Shown here one piece after another: positions 26,439-35,531 of a stretch of DNA of 64,000 nucleotides; within the stretch, counting starts at the first letter, position 1, and each line of letters begins with the position of its first letter. This stretch comes from an uncultured Bacilli bacterium (GTDB lineage: Bacteria > Bacillota_I > Bacilli_A > RF39 > UBA660): the NCBI GenBank assembly GCA_910584655.1, contig CAJUBJ010000001.1:124001-188000 (forward strand). The letters run 5' to 3'. Position numbers and translations under genes: made by a program. The notes beneath the pieces are model-generated. The model did no database searches, was not told where the DNA came from, and saw nothing but the letters and a program-made list of their open reading frames with translations.

Positions 26439-26466
26439 TAAAAAACTATCCATATTTTTGGATAGT
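26439..26466 (-). terminator. Terminator of the M15 peptidase gene
   Basis: On the minus strand ACTATCC pairs with GGATAGT (26460-26466 and 26445-26451), followed by a T run. Confidence 0.75.
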
Positions 26467-26474
26467 AAGGAATT

Positions 26475-27458
26475 TTATTTTTCGATGTAGAATGCGTAGT
26501 ATTCGTCAAAAGTTATATTTTCATCATGAACGATTTTAGCAGCTTTATTTCCAACATATCTAAAATGCCAACTTTCAGTATTGTATCCAGTAATATGTTC
26601 TTTGTTTTCTGGATATCTTAAAACAAAACCATATTTGTAACAATTTTCTTTTAACCAAGCATACTCTTCAGACTCTTTAAATTCTTTAGCAGTTTTATGT
26701 TCAAGAGAAGTTATATCAATTGCGAGACCTGTTTGATGTTCAGAAAAACCAGGGCGAGCAGCATATGAGTCAGCATATTTTAAACTTATTTTTTTATATT
26801 CATTATATATTTCTTCTTGGCTTTTGTAGGAACGATAAGATGAATTTATCATAAGTCTTACACCAAGTTCTTTTTCAACTTCATTACGCATATTTTCAAA
26901 ATTTTCAATAACTATACTGGCAGCTTTATTACCAGCGTATGAGTATTGTAAACTTACATTTTGTAAGTCAATTCTTTCATAATCATTTTCTAAATAATTA
27001 AATTTATTAACTAACATTAAATAATTATCATTTGTATTAGTTTTAAAAGTTTCATTGTACCAGCCAGCATTAGCATGGACATTAACTATGGCTATAACAT
27101 CTTCAAAAGAAGTCTTTTCATGATATTCTTTATATTCGATATATTTATCAAAATTTTTTTCTTTATAATATTTTTGATTTACTATTTGATAATAGTTTTC
27201 ATTATATTTTTTTGTAAGTATTTGATCTAATTTTTCATTAGGAAGTTTTTCAATTAATTTTGTTGCTTCTTCTTTTGAATAACCGACTTCCATTATTTTG
27301 TATTCGTAAGTTTCTTTATATTTAAATTCTTCAACGATTTTTATTGATTCATTTATTGTATATATAAGCATTATTAAAAAGAACGCAAAATAGATAAGGA
27401 ATCTTTTGAAACTAGATTTTAAGCGTAATCGTTTTTTTCTTCTTTTTTTTACTGACAT
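26475..27458 (-). CDS. M15 family D-alanyl-D-alanine carboxypeptidase (VanY/LdcB-like)
   Basis: The 327-residue protein has an N-terminal membrane anchor (about 18-38), a stalk, and a C-terminal M15B metallopeptidase domain. SSYRSYKSQEEIYNEY, GFSEHQTGLAIDIT (His and Asp zinc ligands) and TESWHFRYVG (third ligand His) are the family motifs. It trims the terminal D-Ala from peptidoglycan stem peptides outside the membrane. The extra 170-residue stalk domain is typical of anchored members in this group. It is transcribed divergently from the SipW cluster, with an extended -10 (27481-27489, minus strand). Confidence 0.9.
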   Translation of the reverse strand: MSVKKRRKKRLRLKSSFKRFLIYFAFFLIMLIYTINESIKIVEEFKYKETYEYKIMEVGYSKEEATKLIEKLPNEKLDQILTKKYNENYYQIVNQKYYKEKNFDKYIEYKEYHEKTSFEDVIAIVNVHANAGWYNETFKTNTNDNYLMLVNKFNYLENDYERIDLQNVSLQYSYAGNKAASIVIENFENMRNEVEKELGVRLMINSSYRSYKSQEEIYNEYKKISLKYADSYAARPGFSEHQTGLAIDITSLEHKTAKEFKESEEYAWLKENCYKYGFVLRYPENKEHITGYNTESWHFRYVGNKAAKIVHDENITFDEYYAFYIEK

Positions 27459-27480
27459 ATAATCACATCTTTCTAGTTTA

Positions 27481-27489
27481 ATTATACCA
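27481..27489 (-). promoter_or_regulatory. Extended -10 promoter of the M15 peptidase gene
   Basis: TGGTATAAT is read on the minus strand, about 22 bases before the start codon. Confidence 0.55.
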
Positions 27490-27534
27490 AATTCATAAAT
27501 ATTATGGTAGGTATTAATCTAACTATATTGTGTT

Positions 27535-27540
27535 TATAAT
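27535..27540 (+). promoter_or_regulatory. -10 box of the SipW cluster
   Basis: TATAAT lies 56 bases before the start; the -35 is weak. The divergent M15 promoter is about 50 bases away, so one regulator could control both. Confidence 0.45.
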
Positions 27541-27596
27541 ATGTTGATTTTTGTCGTAAAAAAGTGTATTATCAAAATAGAGGAGGAGTGAAAAAA

Positions 27597-28151
27597 ATGA
27601 AAAAAGGAAAAAGCGTAAAAGTAGGTATAGTTGTTGCCTTATTGGTGTTAGGAGTAGGATTTGCAGTAATCTCTACAACATTAAATATGAATGGTACTGC
27701 TAATTTAAAAGGTAATGCTTCAGAATTTAATAAAAGTATTCTTTTTGTAAAAGATGGTGCTAAAGCGGCAAAGATTGAAGCAAGCATCCCAGAAAAAACT
27801 GGTACAGTTACTGTTTCAGAAGATGGCAAGACTTTATCTTTTGAAACCCCTATTTTAGATACTGTTAATGAAACTGCTACAGTTACTTATTATATTGAAA
27901 ATCGTGGACCATATGATGCTAAACTTGGAGAAATAAAATGTGATGTAACAGGTACTAATTCTGAATATATTTCAGTAAATGCAGATATTAATTACAAAGG
28001 ATTGGAGCTAGTTGCTGGTACTGAAGCAAACCCTACACAAACTGAAGAAGCATCAACTATTGAAGTGAAATTAATTAAAAGTTATGCTAGTGATGAACCA
28101 GCTAGCGTTGAAATTACTTGTCAATTACCAGCAGAAGTTGTTAACAAATAA
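27597..28151 (+). CDS. Camelysin/TasA-like SipW-dependent secreted protein
   Basis: About 184 residues. The N-terminus is Lys-rich followed by VGIVVALLVLGVGFAVISTT and then LNMNGTANLKGNA, the signal-peptide type used by SipW substrates such as TasA and CalY. The mature domain is an Ig-like beta fold with a Cys pair (KCDVTG, ITCQLP). In Bacillus such proteins form extracellular fibres or act as surface metalloprotease-like proteins. AGGAGGAG before ATG 27597 decides the start; the upstream in-frame start lacks such a site. The dedicated SipW gene follows after 39 bases. Confidence 0.85.
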   Translation: MKKGKSVKVGIVVALLVLGVGFAVISTTLNMNGTANLKGNASEFNKSILFVKDGAKAAKIEASIPEKTGTVTVSEDGKTLSFETPILDTVNETATVTYYIENRGPYDAKLGEIKCDVTGTNSEYISVNADINYKGLELVAGTEANPTQTEEASTIEVKLIKSYASDEPASVEITCQLPAEVVNK

Positions 28152-28190
28152 AGTTTAAATAGAAAATAGTTAAAGAGTGGTGATGAAACG

Positions 28191-29327
28191 TTGAAAATTG
28201 GAATTCAGATTATTCTTGAATTATTATTTCTTTTGTTACTATTCTTTAGCGTTTTTGTGTTTAAAACTTTTAACTTGCTTTGGATTTGTATTGGTATAAT
28301 AGTTTTATTATTATTTTTCTTATATTTTATTAAATTTAGAAAGCCGATTAAACAAAGAAATAAAGTGATATATTATATTATAATTGGTGGATCTTTATTT
28401 ATGTTAGGTGTTTTTTATCTCTGTGGTTTGTTTAATGGATTTTCTATTAATTATAATGTTTTTTATAAAAGTTACATATCTAAATTACATATTCTAGCTA
28501 TTTTTTTAGTAGTTTTAATTACAGAATTGATTAGATATTGTCTCTGGTTAAATTTAAATAATAATAAGAAAAATAAAATGAATATTCTTGCAAAAGTTAT
28601 TATGATTATAAATTATGTTTTAATTGATTATATTATAATAGGTGAAGGTTGTGATTTTACAAGTAGATATGAAATAATTAATCTTTTGTTAACTTTTTTT
28701 ATTCCTTCATTAACTAAAAATTTGTTTTTAGATTATACTGTTCAGAAGTATGGATATGCTTCTAATTTGTGGTATAGATTGATTATGGATTTGTATGTTT
28801 ATTTTATTCCTGTTATACCAGATGTAAATATATTTATAAAAACTATGGTTTTATCTGTTTTTCCATATTTTCTATATGTGTCTTTAGAAAATATATATGG
28901 CAAGGATACAAAAAAGATACAAAATATTAAGAAAAAAAATATTTTTGTTAGCGTTATTACTTTGATCTTTTTTGTTGTTTTGGTTTATTTGATATCATGT
29001 CAATTTACATATTCAATGATTGCAATAGGTAGTGAATCGATGCAAAAAACAATAAATAAAGGTGATGCAGTAGTTTATAAAGCGTATAAAGACGAGAAAC
29101 TAAGTGAGGGTGAAATTATTGTATTTAGACAAGGAAATAGAATAATAGTTCATCGTATTGCTTCTGTAATAGAGAATGAAGATGGTGAACAGGCTTACAT
29201 TACCAAAGGAGATGCTAATTTAAATGAAGATAATTGGATTGTGACTAAAAAGAATATATTAGGTATTGTTAAATTTAGAATTTTACTGATTGCATGGCCG
29301 TCAGTATTACTAAATGAGTGGTTGTAA
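28191..29327 (+). CDS. sipW: Signal peptidase I of the SipW (ER-like) type with N-terminal membrane domain
   Basis: The 378-residue protein has about seven membrane segments before an S26B domain. The catalytic Ser is in IGSESMQKTI and the base is His in IIVHRIASV, as in SipW and eukaryotic/archaeal enzymes, rather than Lys; ITKGDANLNED is the Gly-Asp box. It cleaves the special signal peptides of camelysin/TasA-like proteins. SipW of Bacillus is about 190 residues, so the polytopic N-terminal half is extra. The start is a TTG after GGTGATG; an overlapping ATG at 28183 is out of frame. Confidence 0.85.
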   Translation: MKIGIQIILELLFLLLLFFSVFVFKTFNLLWICIGIIVLLLFFLYFIKFRKPIKQRNKVIYYIIIGGSLFMLGVFYLCGLFNGFSINYNVFYKSYISKLHILAIFLVVLITELIRYCLWLNLNNNKKNKMNILAKVIMIINYVLIDYIIIGEGCDFTSRYEIINLLLTFFIPSLTKNLFLDYTVQKYGYASNLWYRLIMDLYVYFIPVIPDVNIFIKTMVLSVFPYFLYVSLENIYGKDTKKIQNIKKKNIFVSVITLIFFVVLVYLISCQFTYSMIAIGSESMQKTINKGDAVVYKAYKDEKLSEGEIIVFRQGNRIIVHRIASVIENEDGEQAYITKGDANLNEDNWIVTKKNILGIVKFRILLIAWPSVLLNEWL

Positions 29328-29342
29328 GTGGAGTGTGGTAGT

Positions 29343-30716
29343 ATGATAAGTAATAGAAAAAACATGAGCAAAAAAGAGATAACTTTAGTTATAGTTGGTG
29401 CAAGTATTGTTTTACTAATTTCTGCATTTATTTGTTTTAAGTCTATAAAAAGTAAAGAAGAGTATGTTATGCATTATTCCGATAGTTCAGAATTAGATTA
29501 TAATGTATATTTGAAAGATAATGATTTTTATACAACTTCTTATTTGCCTAAAGATAGAGCGTATATTTCGACGTTAATTGATTATATTGACGCTTCATTT
29601 AATTATGATTTTAATGTTACAGAAGATATTAATTTAGGATATAAGTATTATATAAGTGCTAAGTTAGTTATTGATGGAAGCTCAGGAAAGAGAATTTATG
29701 AAAATGAAGATATTCTTTTGGATAAAACTAAAATAAAGAAAGTACAAGACAAAAAGTTTTCAATTTTAGAAAATGTTAAAATAGATTATAACAAATATAA
29801 TCAACTTGCAAGTTCTTTTATGAATAAATATGATATTTCAGCAAAAGCTAATGTAATTGTAAGTATGTATGTAGATGTTGCTGGTACTTATGAAGAATTT
29901 CAAAAAGAATTGAATGATTCTGCAGTAGTAAGTTTTGAAATTCCTTTAACAGTTAATACAACAGAAATAAAAATGAATTATGATTTGAAAAATAATGTTA
30001 ATGAGAAATTTGAATATGGAAAAACTTCAATTATTCATCCAGTTTTATTTGTTATATCATTAATAGTTGCGATTGTTGATATTATTTTTCTAGTCTGGGA
30101 ATTAATTGTATATACAGTTAATAAAGATGATAAAGTTAAATATCAAGAAAAGTTGAAGAAAATTTTTAGAGATTATGGGCCTTATATTAGTAAAAAAGCT
30201 ATGACAGCAAATACTAAGGAAATAATGTATACTGTGTCTTTAAGAATTGAAGTTGTTGATTCATTTGATGATTTGATTAATGTAAGAGATAGTATTGAAA
30301 AACCTATTTTGTTTTATGAGGCAATTCCTGGGGAACAATCAGTATTTTATATTATAGATACAAAAGTTTCTTATATTTATATAATGAATGCTAAAGATTG
30401 TGGAAAAAAATCAAGTAAAGTTGCTGATTTGGATTTTGCTGTTGTTGAAGATAATAAAAAATTAAATAATGGCGATAATTTAATAGGTGTTGAATATAAA
30501 AATATTGAAAAAGACTACTTAGAAGGTATCGATGTTATAGAAGAAAAAGGTGAAAATGATTTAAAAAAAGAAGAAATAATCAAGAAAGAAGAAAATCAAG
30601 AAAAAAATAGTGAATCTGTATTAAATGAAGAAACAATGTTAGAAATGACAGATGACTTATGTGTACCAAAAAAGAAAAAAAAGAAAAGAAAAAAGAAAAA
30701 ACAAGTTTCTGAATAA
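29343..30716 (+). CDS. DUF5305-like two-span membrane protein
   Basis: About 457 residues: one membrane pass near the N-terminus (about 14-35), an outer domain of about 210 residues with YYISAKLVIDGSSGKRIYEN and the repeated aromatic strand pattern of DUF5305, a second pass (about 230-255), then a cytosolic domain and a Lys/Glu-rich tail ending in a run of Lys. DUF5305 genes are regularly found beside SipW genes. GGAG nine bases before ATG 29343 supports this start over the GTG at 29328. It is probably part of the export or assembly machine; its function is unknown. Confidence 0.8.
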   Translation: MISNRKNMSKKEITLVIVGASIVLLISAFICFKSIKSKEEYVMHYSDSSELDYNVYLKDNDFYTTSYLPKDRAYISTLIDYIDASFNYDFNVTEDINLGYKYYISAKLVIDGSSGKRIYENEDILLDKTKIKKVQDKKFSILENVKIDYNKYNQLASSFMNKYDISAKANVIVSMYVDVAGTYEEFQKELNDSAVVSFEIPLTVNTTEIKMNYDLKNNVNEKFEYGKTSIIHPVLFVISLIVAIVDIIFLVWELIVYTVNKDDKVKYQEKLKKIFRDYGPYISKKAMTANTKEIMYTVSLRIEVVDSFDDLINVRDSIEKPILFYEAIPGEQSVFYIIDTKVSYIYIMNAKDCGKKSSKVADLDFAVVEDNKKLNNGDNLIGVEYKNIEKDYLEGIDVIEEKGENDLKKEEIIKKEENQEKNSESVLNEETMLEMTDDLCVPKKKKKKRKKKKQVSE

Positions 30717-30743
30717 TGTATTAAAAACAAGGAGATAATCTAT

Positions 30744-33614
30744 ATGAAGAAAAGAAAGCATATCAGAATAAACAAACTCAAAATTGGGATTATATTCCTT
30801 GTTTTTTCTATGCTAGTTGGTTTTGCTGCATTGAATACTAGACTTGAATTTTATGGAACTACTAATTTGGCCTTTTTAGGAGACCAAGATTTTAAAGTTT
30901 ATTTTAGCAAGGTACTTGTAAATGACGTTGGAAGAACTGATATTATTAATTATGCGAAGAATTCTTTTACTGTAACTTATTCTGATATTAATCAAAATGG
31001 TGGGAATATAGTATATACAGTAAAAAACACCTCAAATTCTTATTATGCTGATGTTTCTGTTACTTGTAATATGTTAAAAAATGATGGGACTACTTTTTTA
31101 TATAATGAAGAAAATTATGTCGGAAAAAAATTTCGTATTAATCCTGGCCAATCTTTTACTAGTGATTTAAAAATATTGTTGCCAGATATTGTAATAGATT
31201 CGACAGACAATAATTATGAAAATAGTTATACATGTTCTTTAGTTACTAATAGCGTTGGAATTAGCGAAGAATTACGTAATCCTTTACTAGACTTAGAAGT
31301 AGGTGAAGAATATTGTTTTGAAGAAGAATGCTTTTACACAATTAGTAATGATAAGAATGGTATTATTAAAATGATATCTAAGTATAATTTATATGTTGGA
31401 AATTATGTAACAAGTTCTGATAGTGTGATAATTTCTAAATCTGATCCTTTATATGGAAAACAAAATGTGTCTGCAATAGGCCTTCCTGTTGATAATAGTT
31501 ATCCTCGTATAGGTGGTGTTGCTTATAGTTTGTCTAAAAATCCAAATTATGAAAGTAGTAATGTTAAACCATACGTTGATGAGTATGTAACTTATTTAAA
31601 AAAAATTACAGGTCTTGATGTAAATGGAACCCTTATTACAAATGATGAACTGAAATCATTAGGATGTGATTCATCTGCAGATACTTGTAAAAATGCTAAT
31701 TGGGATTGGGTATCTGGGCGTGCTTATTGGACAATGTCACAAGGTCAAAATAATGACAAAGGTGAAAAAACTATTTATTTGGTTGGAGCTGATGGATATT
31801 TTAATGCTTCTTCTGGAATGGATAATAAAGATTTAAGTGGAGTAAGACCTGTTATTACAATTGATGTTTCTACCAAAAATCCTAATGTTACATTTGTTTC
31901 TGGAAACGGTGAAAACGTTGGGGATGAATTATGTATAGGCACTGAATGTTTTTATGTGTTAGATTATGATGGCTCTAATTATACTTTGTTTGCTAAATAT
32001 AATTTATATACTGGACGAATTTGTAAGAGCTCAAAAGATTCTGATTGTTCTATGATTTCTAGTAGTGATTCAGAATATGGACATCAAAGCAATAAGGCAG
32101 TTGGTGATAAGAATGGATTTCCAACATATGGAACTTTAACATATACTGAGGCTGTTTCAGCTATGAATAATTATTCAACTTTTATTAATGAAACTTATAA
32201 TATGCATGTCACAAGTAGAGGAATAAATTTAGATGAATTAGTAGATACTATAGGGTGTACTGTAGGCTATACTAATAATCATGGTTGCGATATAACAGTT
32301 AACAACAATGTAAAATATGATTGGATAACTAATACAACGTTTTGGACTGGGGCTAAAGATGGAAACGACCCATATTTAGTTGGTGGTGATGGATTCTTTA
32401 AGGCTTTAAATGGAATGAATCTGACAAATATATCAATGCGAGGAGCTAGACCTGTTGTGGTAGTGCCTGTTTCTGATATAAAGATGATAGATCATATTAG
32501 TCCATCTTATTCGTATCCGAGTGAGTGGCATGATAATGGCGTTTTTTCAAAATATTATGAAAACGCTTATTCTAAGTTACAAACGATGAGTACTGAAGAA
32601 AAAGTTGGTCAATTATTGGTAATGTCTTATACAAGTCAAAATGATGCTTTAAATGCCGTTCAAAATTATCACGTTGGTGGAGTACTATTTTTTGAAAATG
32701 CATTTACCGATAAAACACTGACCCAAGTTCAGACAATGACTTCATCATTACAAAGTGCTGCTAATATACCTTTAATGACTGCTGTTGATGAGGAAGGTGG
32801 TCGTGTCGTAAGAATTAGTCCAAATTTAAATTTAGTTGGTGATTTGAAAAACCAATATCCTAATTTGTTTTTTACTAATATTAATAATAAAAATGCTTGG
32901 AAATTGGCTAGCACTTTGTATGCAGAAAGCGGTAATAATTTTGATTTGGTTGTACAAGAAGAGCAGGTTAGAAATAATTTTTTGAAATCGCTTGGTATAA
33001 ATATGAATTTTGCACCTGTTGTTGATATTGCAACACCACCTGCTTATATTTCTGATAGATCTTTTGGTGATAATCCAACGCTTGTTGCACAATATGCGGA
33101 AAATGTTATTAAGACTGGTAAGAATTCAGGAGTTTCACATTCTTTAAAACATTTTCCTGGTTATGGAAATAATCAAGATACACATGGTTCTTCATCAGTT
33201 GATGAGACTAGTATGGATGATTTGAAAAATATTCATTTAGTACCATTTATTTCTGGCATAAATGCAGGAGCTAATTCTGTTATGATTTCTCATAATACCG
33301 TTGCTGCTTTGGATAAAAACAATCCTGCTTCATTATCATATGCAGTTCATAATTTATTGTTTGAAGAACTTGGATTTACTGGACTAGCGATTACAGATGA
33401 TTTAAGTATGAAAGCTATTTCTGATAATGTTACGAATCAGTATGTTAAAGCTTTTACTGCTGGTAATCATATTTTACTTAGTTCTAGTGAGTATGCAAAA
33501 GCCCATGGCGAAATTTTAGCTGCGATTAATTCGGGAAATATACCTATGAGTGAGTTGAATAAAAGAGTGTTTAAAGTATTGGCATGGAAGTATTATATTG
33601 GTTTATTGAAATAA
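30744..33614 (+). CDS. Camelysin-type N-terminus fused to a GH3 (NagZ-like) glycosidase
   Basis: The 956-residue protein starts with a SipW-type signal (KIGIIFLVFSMLVGFAAL then FYGTTNLAFLGD) and a camelysin-like Ig domain (34-165). Two related Cys-containing modules follow (about 185-385 and 395-585), each ending RPVITIDV or RPVVVVPV. Residues 600-956 are a GH3 beta-N-acetylhexosaminidase: AVDEEGGRV, KHFPGYGNN with DTH (the NagZ Asp-His general acid/base, near 802-811) and the nucleophile Asp in TDDLSMKAI (near 886). It should cleave GlcNAc from muropeptides or glycans outside the cell. NagZ is usually a lone cytosolic or lipoprotein domain, so the fusion is unusual. AGGAG precedes ATG. Confidence 0.88.
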   Translation: MKKRKHIRINKLKIGIIFLVFSMLVGFAALNTRLEFYGTTNLAFLGDQDFKVYFSKVLVNDVGRTDIINYAKNSFTVTYSDINQNGGNIVYTVKNTSNSYYADVSVTCNMLKNDGTTFLYNEENYVGKKFRINPGQSFTSDLKILLPDIVIDSTDNNYENSYTCSLVTNSVGISEELRNPLLDLEVGEEYCFEEECFYTISNDKNGIIKMISKYNLYVGNYVTSSDSVIISKSDPLYGKQNVSAIGLPVDNSYPRIGGVAYSLSKNPNYESSNVKPYVDEYVTYLKKITGLDVNGTLITNDELKSLGCDSSADTCKNANWDWVSGRAYWTMSQGQNNDKGEKTIYLVGADGYFNASSGMDNKDLSGVRPVITIDVSTKNPNVTFVSGNGENVGDELCIGTECFYVLDYDGSNYTLFAKYNLYTGRICKSSKDSDCSMISSSDSEYGHQSNKAVGDKNGFPTYGTLTYTEAVSAMNNYSTFINETYNMHVTSRGINLDELVDTIGCTVGYTNNHGCDITVNNNVKYDWITNTTFWTGAKDGNDPYLVGGDGFFKALNGMNLTNISMRGARPVVVVPVSDIKMIDHISPSYSYPSEWHDNGVFSKYYENAYSKLQTMSTEEKVGQLLVMSYTSQNDALNAVQNYHVGGVLFFENAFTDKTLTQVQTMTSSLQSAANIPLMTAVDEEGGRVVRISPNLNLVGDLKNQYPNLFFTNINNKNAWKLASTLYAESGNNFDLVVQEEQVRNNFLKSLGINMNFAPVVDIATPPAYISDRSFGDNPTLVAQYAENVIKTGKNSGVSHSLKHFPGYGNNQDTHGSSSVDETSMDDLKNIHLVPFISGINAGANSVMISHNTVAALDKNNPASLSYAVHNLLFEELGFTGLAITDDLSMKAISDNVTNQYVKAFTAGNHILLSSSEYAKAHGEILAAINSGNIPMSELNKRVFKVLAWKYYIGLLK

Positions 33615-33637
33615 TGTGATTTGAAATATTTTTGTTA

Positions 33638-33666
33638 CCTCAGTAATTGTTTTACTGAGGTTTTTT
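33638..33666 (+). terminator. Terminator of the SipW cluster
   Basis: CCTCAGTAA (33638-33646) pairs perfectly with TTACTGAGG (33652-33660), followed by T6. Confidence 0.9.
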
Positions 33667-33688
33667 AATGTTTTTATTTATTATTAAA

Positions 33689-33716
33689 TTAGCACTTGCC
33701 CATTGACAACTGCTAA
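33689..33716. promoter_or_regulatory. Imperfect CIRCE operator
   Basis: TTAGCACTTG and, in inverted form, TTAGCAGTTG are separated by eight bases. The total is 28 bases, one longer than consensus CIRCE. It contains the -35 hexamer of the hrcA promoter. Confidence 0.65.
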
Positions 33717-33731
33717 TTATATGAGTATAAT
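33703..33731 (+). promoter_or_regulatory. Consensus sigma-A promoter of the hrcA operon
   Basis: TTGACA (33703-33708), a 17-base spacer and TATAAT (33726-33731) match the consensus perfectly, consistent with a strong promoter held down by HrcA. Confidence 0.9.
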
Positions 33732-33735
33732 TATT

Positions 33736-33762
33736 TTAGCACTGAGAATGTTGTAGTGCTAA
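33736..33762. promoter_or_regulatory. CIRCE operator (HrcA binding site)
   Basis: TTAGCACTG-N9-TAGTGCTAA is a 27-base CIRCE element with only one arm position off consensus. It lies just after the -10 box, covering the transcription start. Confidence 0.92.
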
Positions 33763-33776
33763 TGGTGGTGACTTTT

Positions 33777-34775
33777 ATGGACGAAAGACAAAGAGAACTA
33801 CTTAAAGAAATAGTAGAGTCTTATATTAAAAGTGTTAAACCTGTGGGTAGCCAGGCGTTGTGTAAGAAATTTAAATTATCTTCAGCAACAATAAGAAATG
33901 AAATGGCTACTTTAGAAAAATTAGGATATATTGAAAAAAATCATGTGTCTAGCGGAAGAGTTCCTAGTGAACGCGGATATAAGTATTATGTAGAACAATT
34001 AATGAAACCTAAAGAATTAAATGGTGAAGAAATGTTGAAACTACAAACGATATGTCATAATCAACAATTACAGGTTAGTGATGCTATAGCAAAGTGTATG
34101 GAAATTATTGCTGATATTACAAACTATACTAGTGTTGTATTAGGTAAGAATTCTAGTGATAATAATTTGCAACAGGTCAATATAATTCCACTTGATAATA
34201 ATCAGATTATCGCTCTGGTTTGTACTAACAAAGGTATTGTAGAAAATAAAAAATTTAAAATATCAGAAAATATATTTATGGAAGAGCTAGTTAAAACTTG
34301 TGAAATTATTAATAAAATGTTAGTTGGTACTCCAATTGATGAAGTAAGCCAAAGATTAGAATATGATATTAAACCAATAATAAGTAAAACTATTAATCAA
34401 TATGAAAAGGTTTATGAAATATTCTATGATGCATTTAATGATTTTACAAAGAATAGTGCAAATGTATATTTTAGTGGTAAAACTAATATTTTAAAACAAC
34501 CTGAATATGATAATATTGAAGAAATTAAAAGGATTGTTAATAAATTTGAAGATGAATCTTTGGTTAGAAAAATCGAAAGTAAGAGCGAAGGAATTAATGT
34601 TTATATTGGAGAAGAGTCAGAATTTGATCCAAATGTCACAGTTATTAAGAGTAAATATAATATTAATGGGGAAGAGGGAACTATTGCTATTGTTGGACCT
34701 AAAAGAATGGAATATGATAGAGTAATAGGTTTGCTTGAATACATTAATGAAGAATTAAAGAGTAATGATAGATGA
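33777..34775 (+). CDS. hrcA: Heat-inducible transcription repressor HrcA
   Basis: About 332 residues. The N-terminal winged helix contains DERQRELLKEIVESYI, KPVGSQAL and LSSATIRNEMATLEKLGYI, followed by SGRVPSERGYKYYV, all HrcA hallmarks; a GAF-like middle and C-terminal dimer region follow. It binds the CIRCE sites upstream and represses its own operon, with GroE or DnaK aid in other Firmicutes. GGTGGTG seven bases before ATG 33777 decides the start. The upstream in-frame codons lie inside CIRCE. Confidence 0.95.
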   Translation: MDERQRELLKEIVESYIKSVKPVGSQALCKKFKLSSATIRNEMATLEKLGYIEKNHVSSGRVPSERGYKYYVEQLMKPKELNGEEMLKLQTICHNQQLQVSDAIAKCMEIIADITNYTSVVLGKNSSDNNLQQVNIIPLDNNQIIALVCTNKGIVENKKFKISENIFMEELVKTCEIINKMLVGTPIDEVSQRLEYDIKPIISKTINQYEKVYEIFYDAFNDFTKNSANVYFSGKTNILKQPEYDNIEEIKRIVNKFEDESLVRKIESKSEGINVYIGEESEFDPNVTVIKSKYNINGEEGTIAIVGPKRMEYDRVIGLLEYINEELKSNDR

Positions 34776-34835
34776 TTTATGTGAGTAATTTTGGACTTAC
34801 TATAAATTTTACTTGTAGAAAAGGAGAATAAATTA

Positions 34836-35477
34836 ATGGAAGAAAATAAAAATACTCCAGTTCAAGAAGAAAATAAAGAAGTAGTTGAAGAAGTTGTTGA
34901 ATCAGAAGCAAGTGATTCTGGAGAAACAAAAGAAAAAAACAATCTAGATGAAACTACGATGGAAAAGAATGAGGAAAATTCTAAAAAAGAAGAAAAAAAA
35001 GGATTCTTTAAGAAGAAAGATGATACAGAAATAAAAAAACTTAAAGAAGAAAATGAGTTGTTAAAAGATAAATTTTTAAGAGTAAATGCAGAAATGCAAA
35101 ATATGAGAAGAAGAATGGAAGAAGAAAAATCGAATCTTCTTAAATATGAAGGGGAGGAATTAATTAAAAGATTGCTTCCTATTATAGATAATTTTGAAAG
35201 AGCTATAGGAATGGATGATACAAATCTTGAAGATGAAGTAAGTAAATTCCTAAGTGGTTTTAAAATGATTTATGGAAATTTAAATAGTACATTACAAGGA
35301 TATGAAGTAATGGCTATGGATATTTTAAATAAACCTTTTGACCCTAATACTATGGAAGCTGTATTATTAGAAGAAGTGGAAGGCATGGAATCTAATATTG
35401 TAGTAGATGTATTACAAAAAGGGTATACTTATAAAGGTAAAGTTATTAGACATGCTATGGTAAAAGTAAGCAAGTAA
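34836..35477 (+). CDS. grpE: Nucleotide exchange factor GrpE
   Basis: The 213-residue protein has an acidic, disordered N-terminus (about 1-65), a long coiled coil including LKEENELLKDKFLRVNAEMQ and a beta-wing domain with KPFDPNTMEAV and GYTYKGKVIRHAMVKV, the GrpE signature. It releases ADP from DnaK and senses heat. AAGGAG lies before the ATG. Second gene of the HrcA-controlled operon. Confidence 0.96.
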   Translation: MEENKNTPVQEENKEVVEEVVESEASDSGETKEKNNLDETTMEKNEENSKKEEKKGFFKKKDDTEIKKLKEENELLKDKFLRVNAEMQNMRRRMEEEKSNLLKYEGEELIKRLLPIIDNFERAIGMDDTNLEDEVSKFLSGFKMIYGNLNSTLQGYEVMAMDILNKPFDPNTMEAVLLEEVEGMESNIVVDVLQKGYTYKGKVIRHAMVKVSK

Positions 35478-35531
35478 AAAAATAAATAAATTTAATTATA
35501 CAAAATAAAAAAATAGAAAAGAGAGATAATT

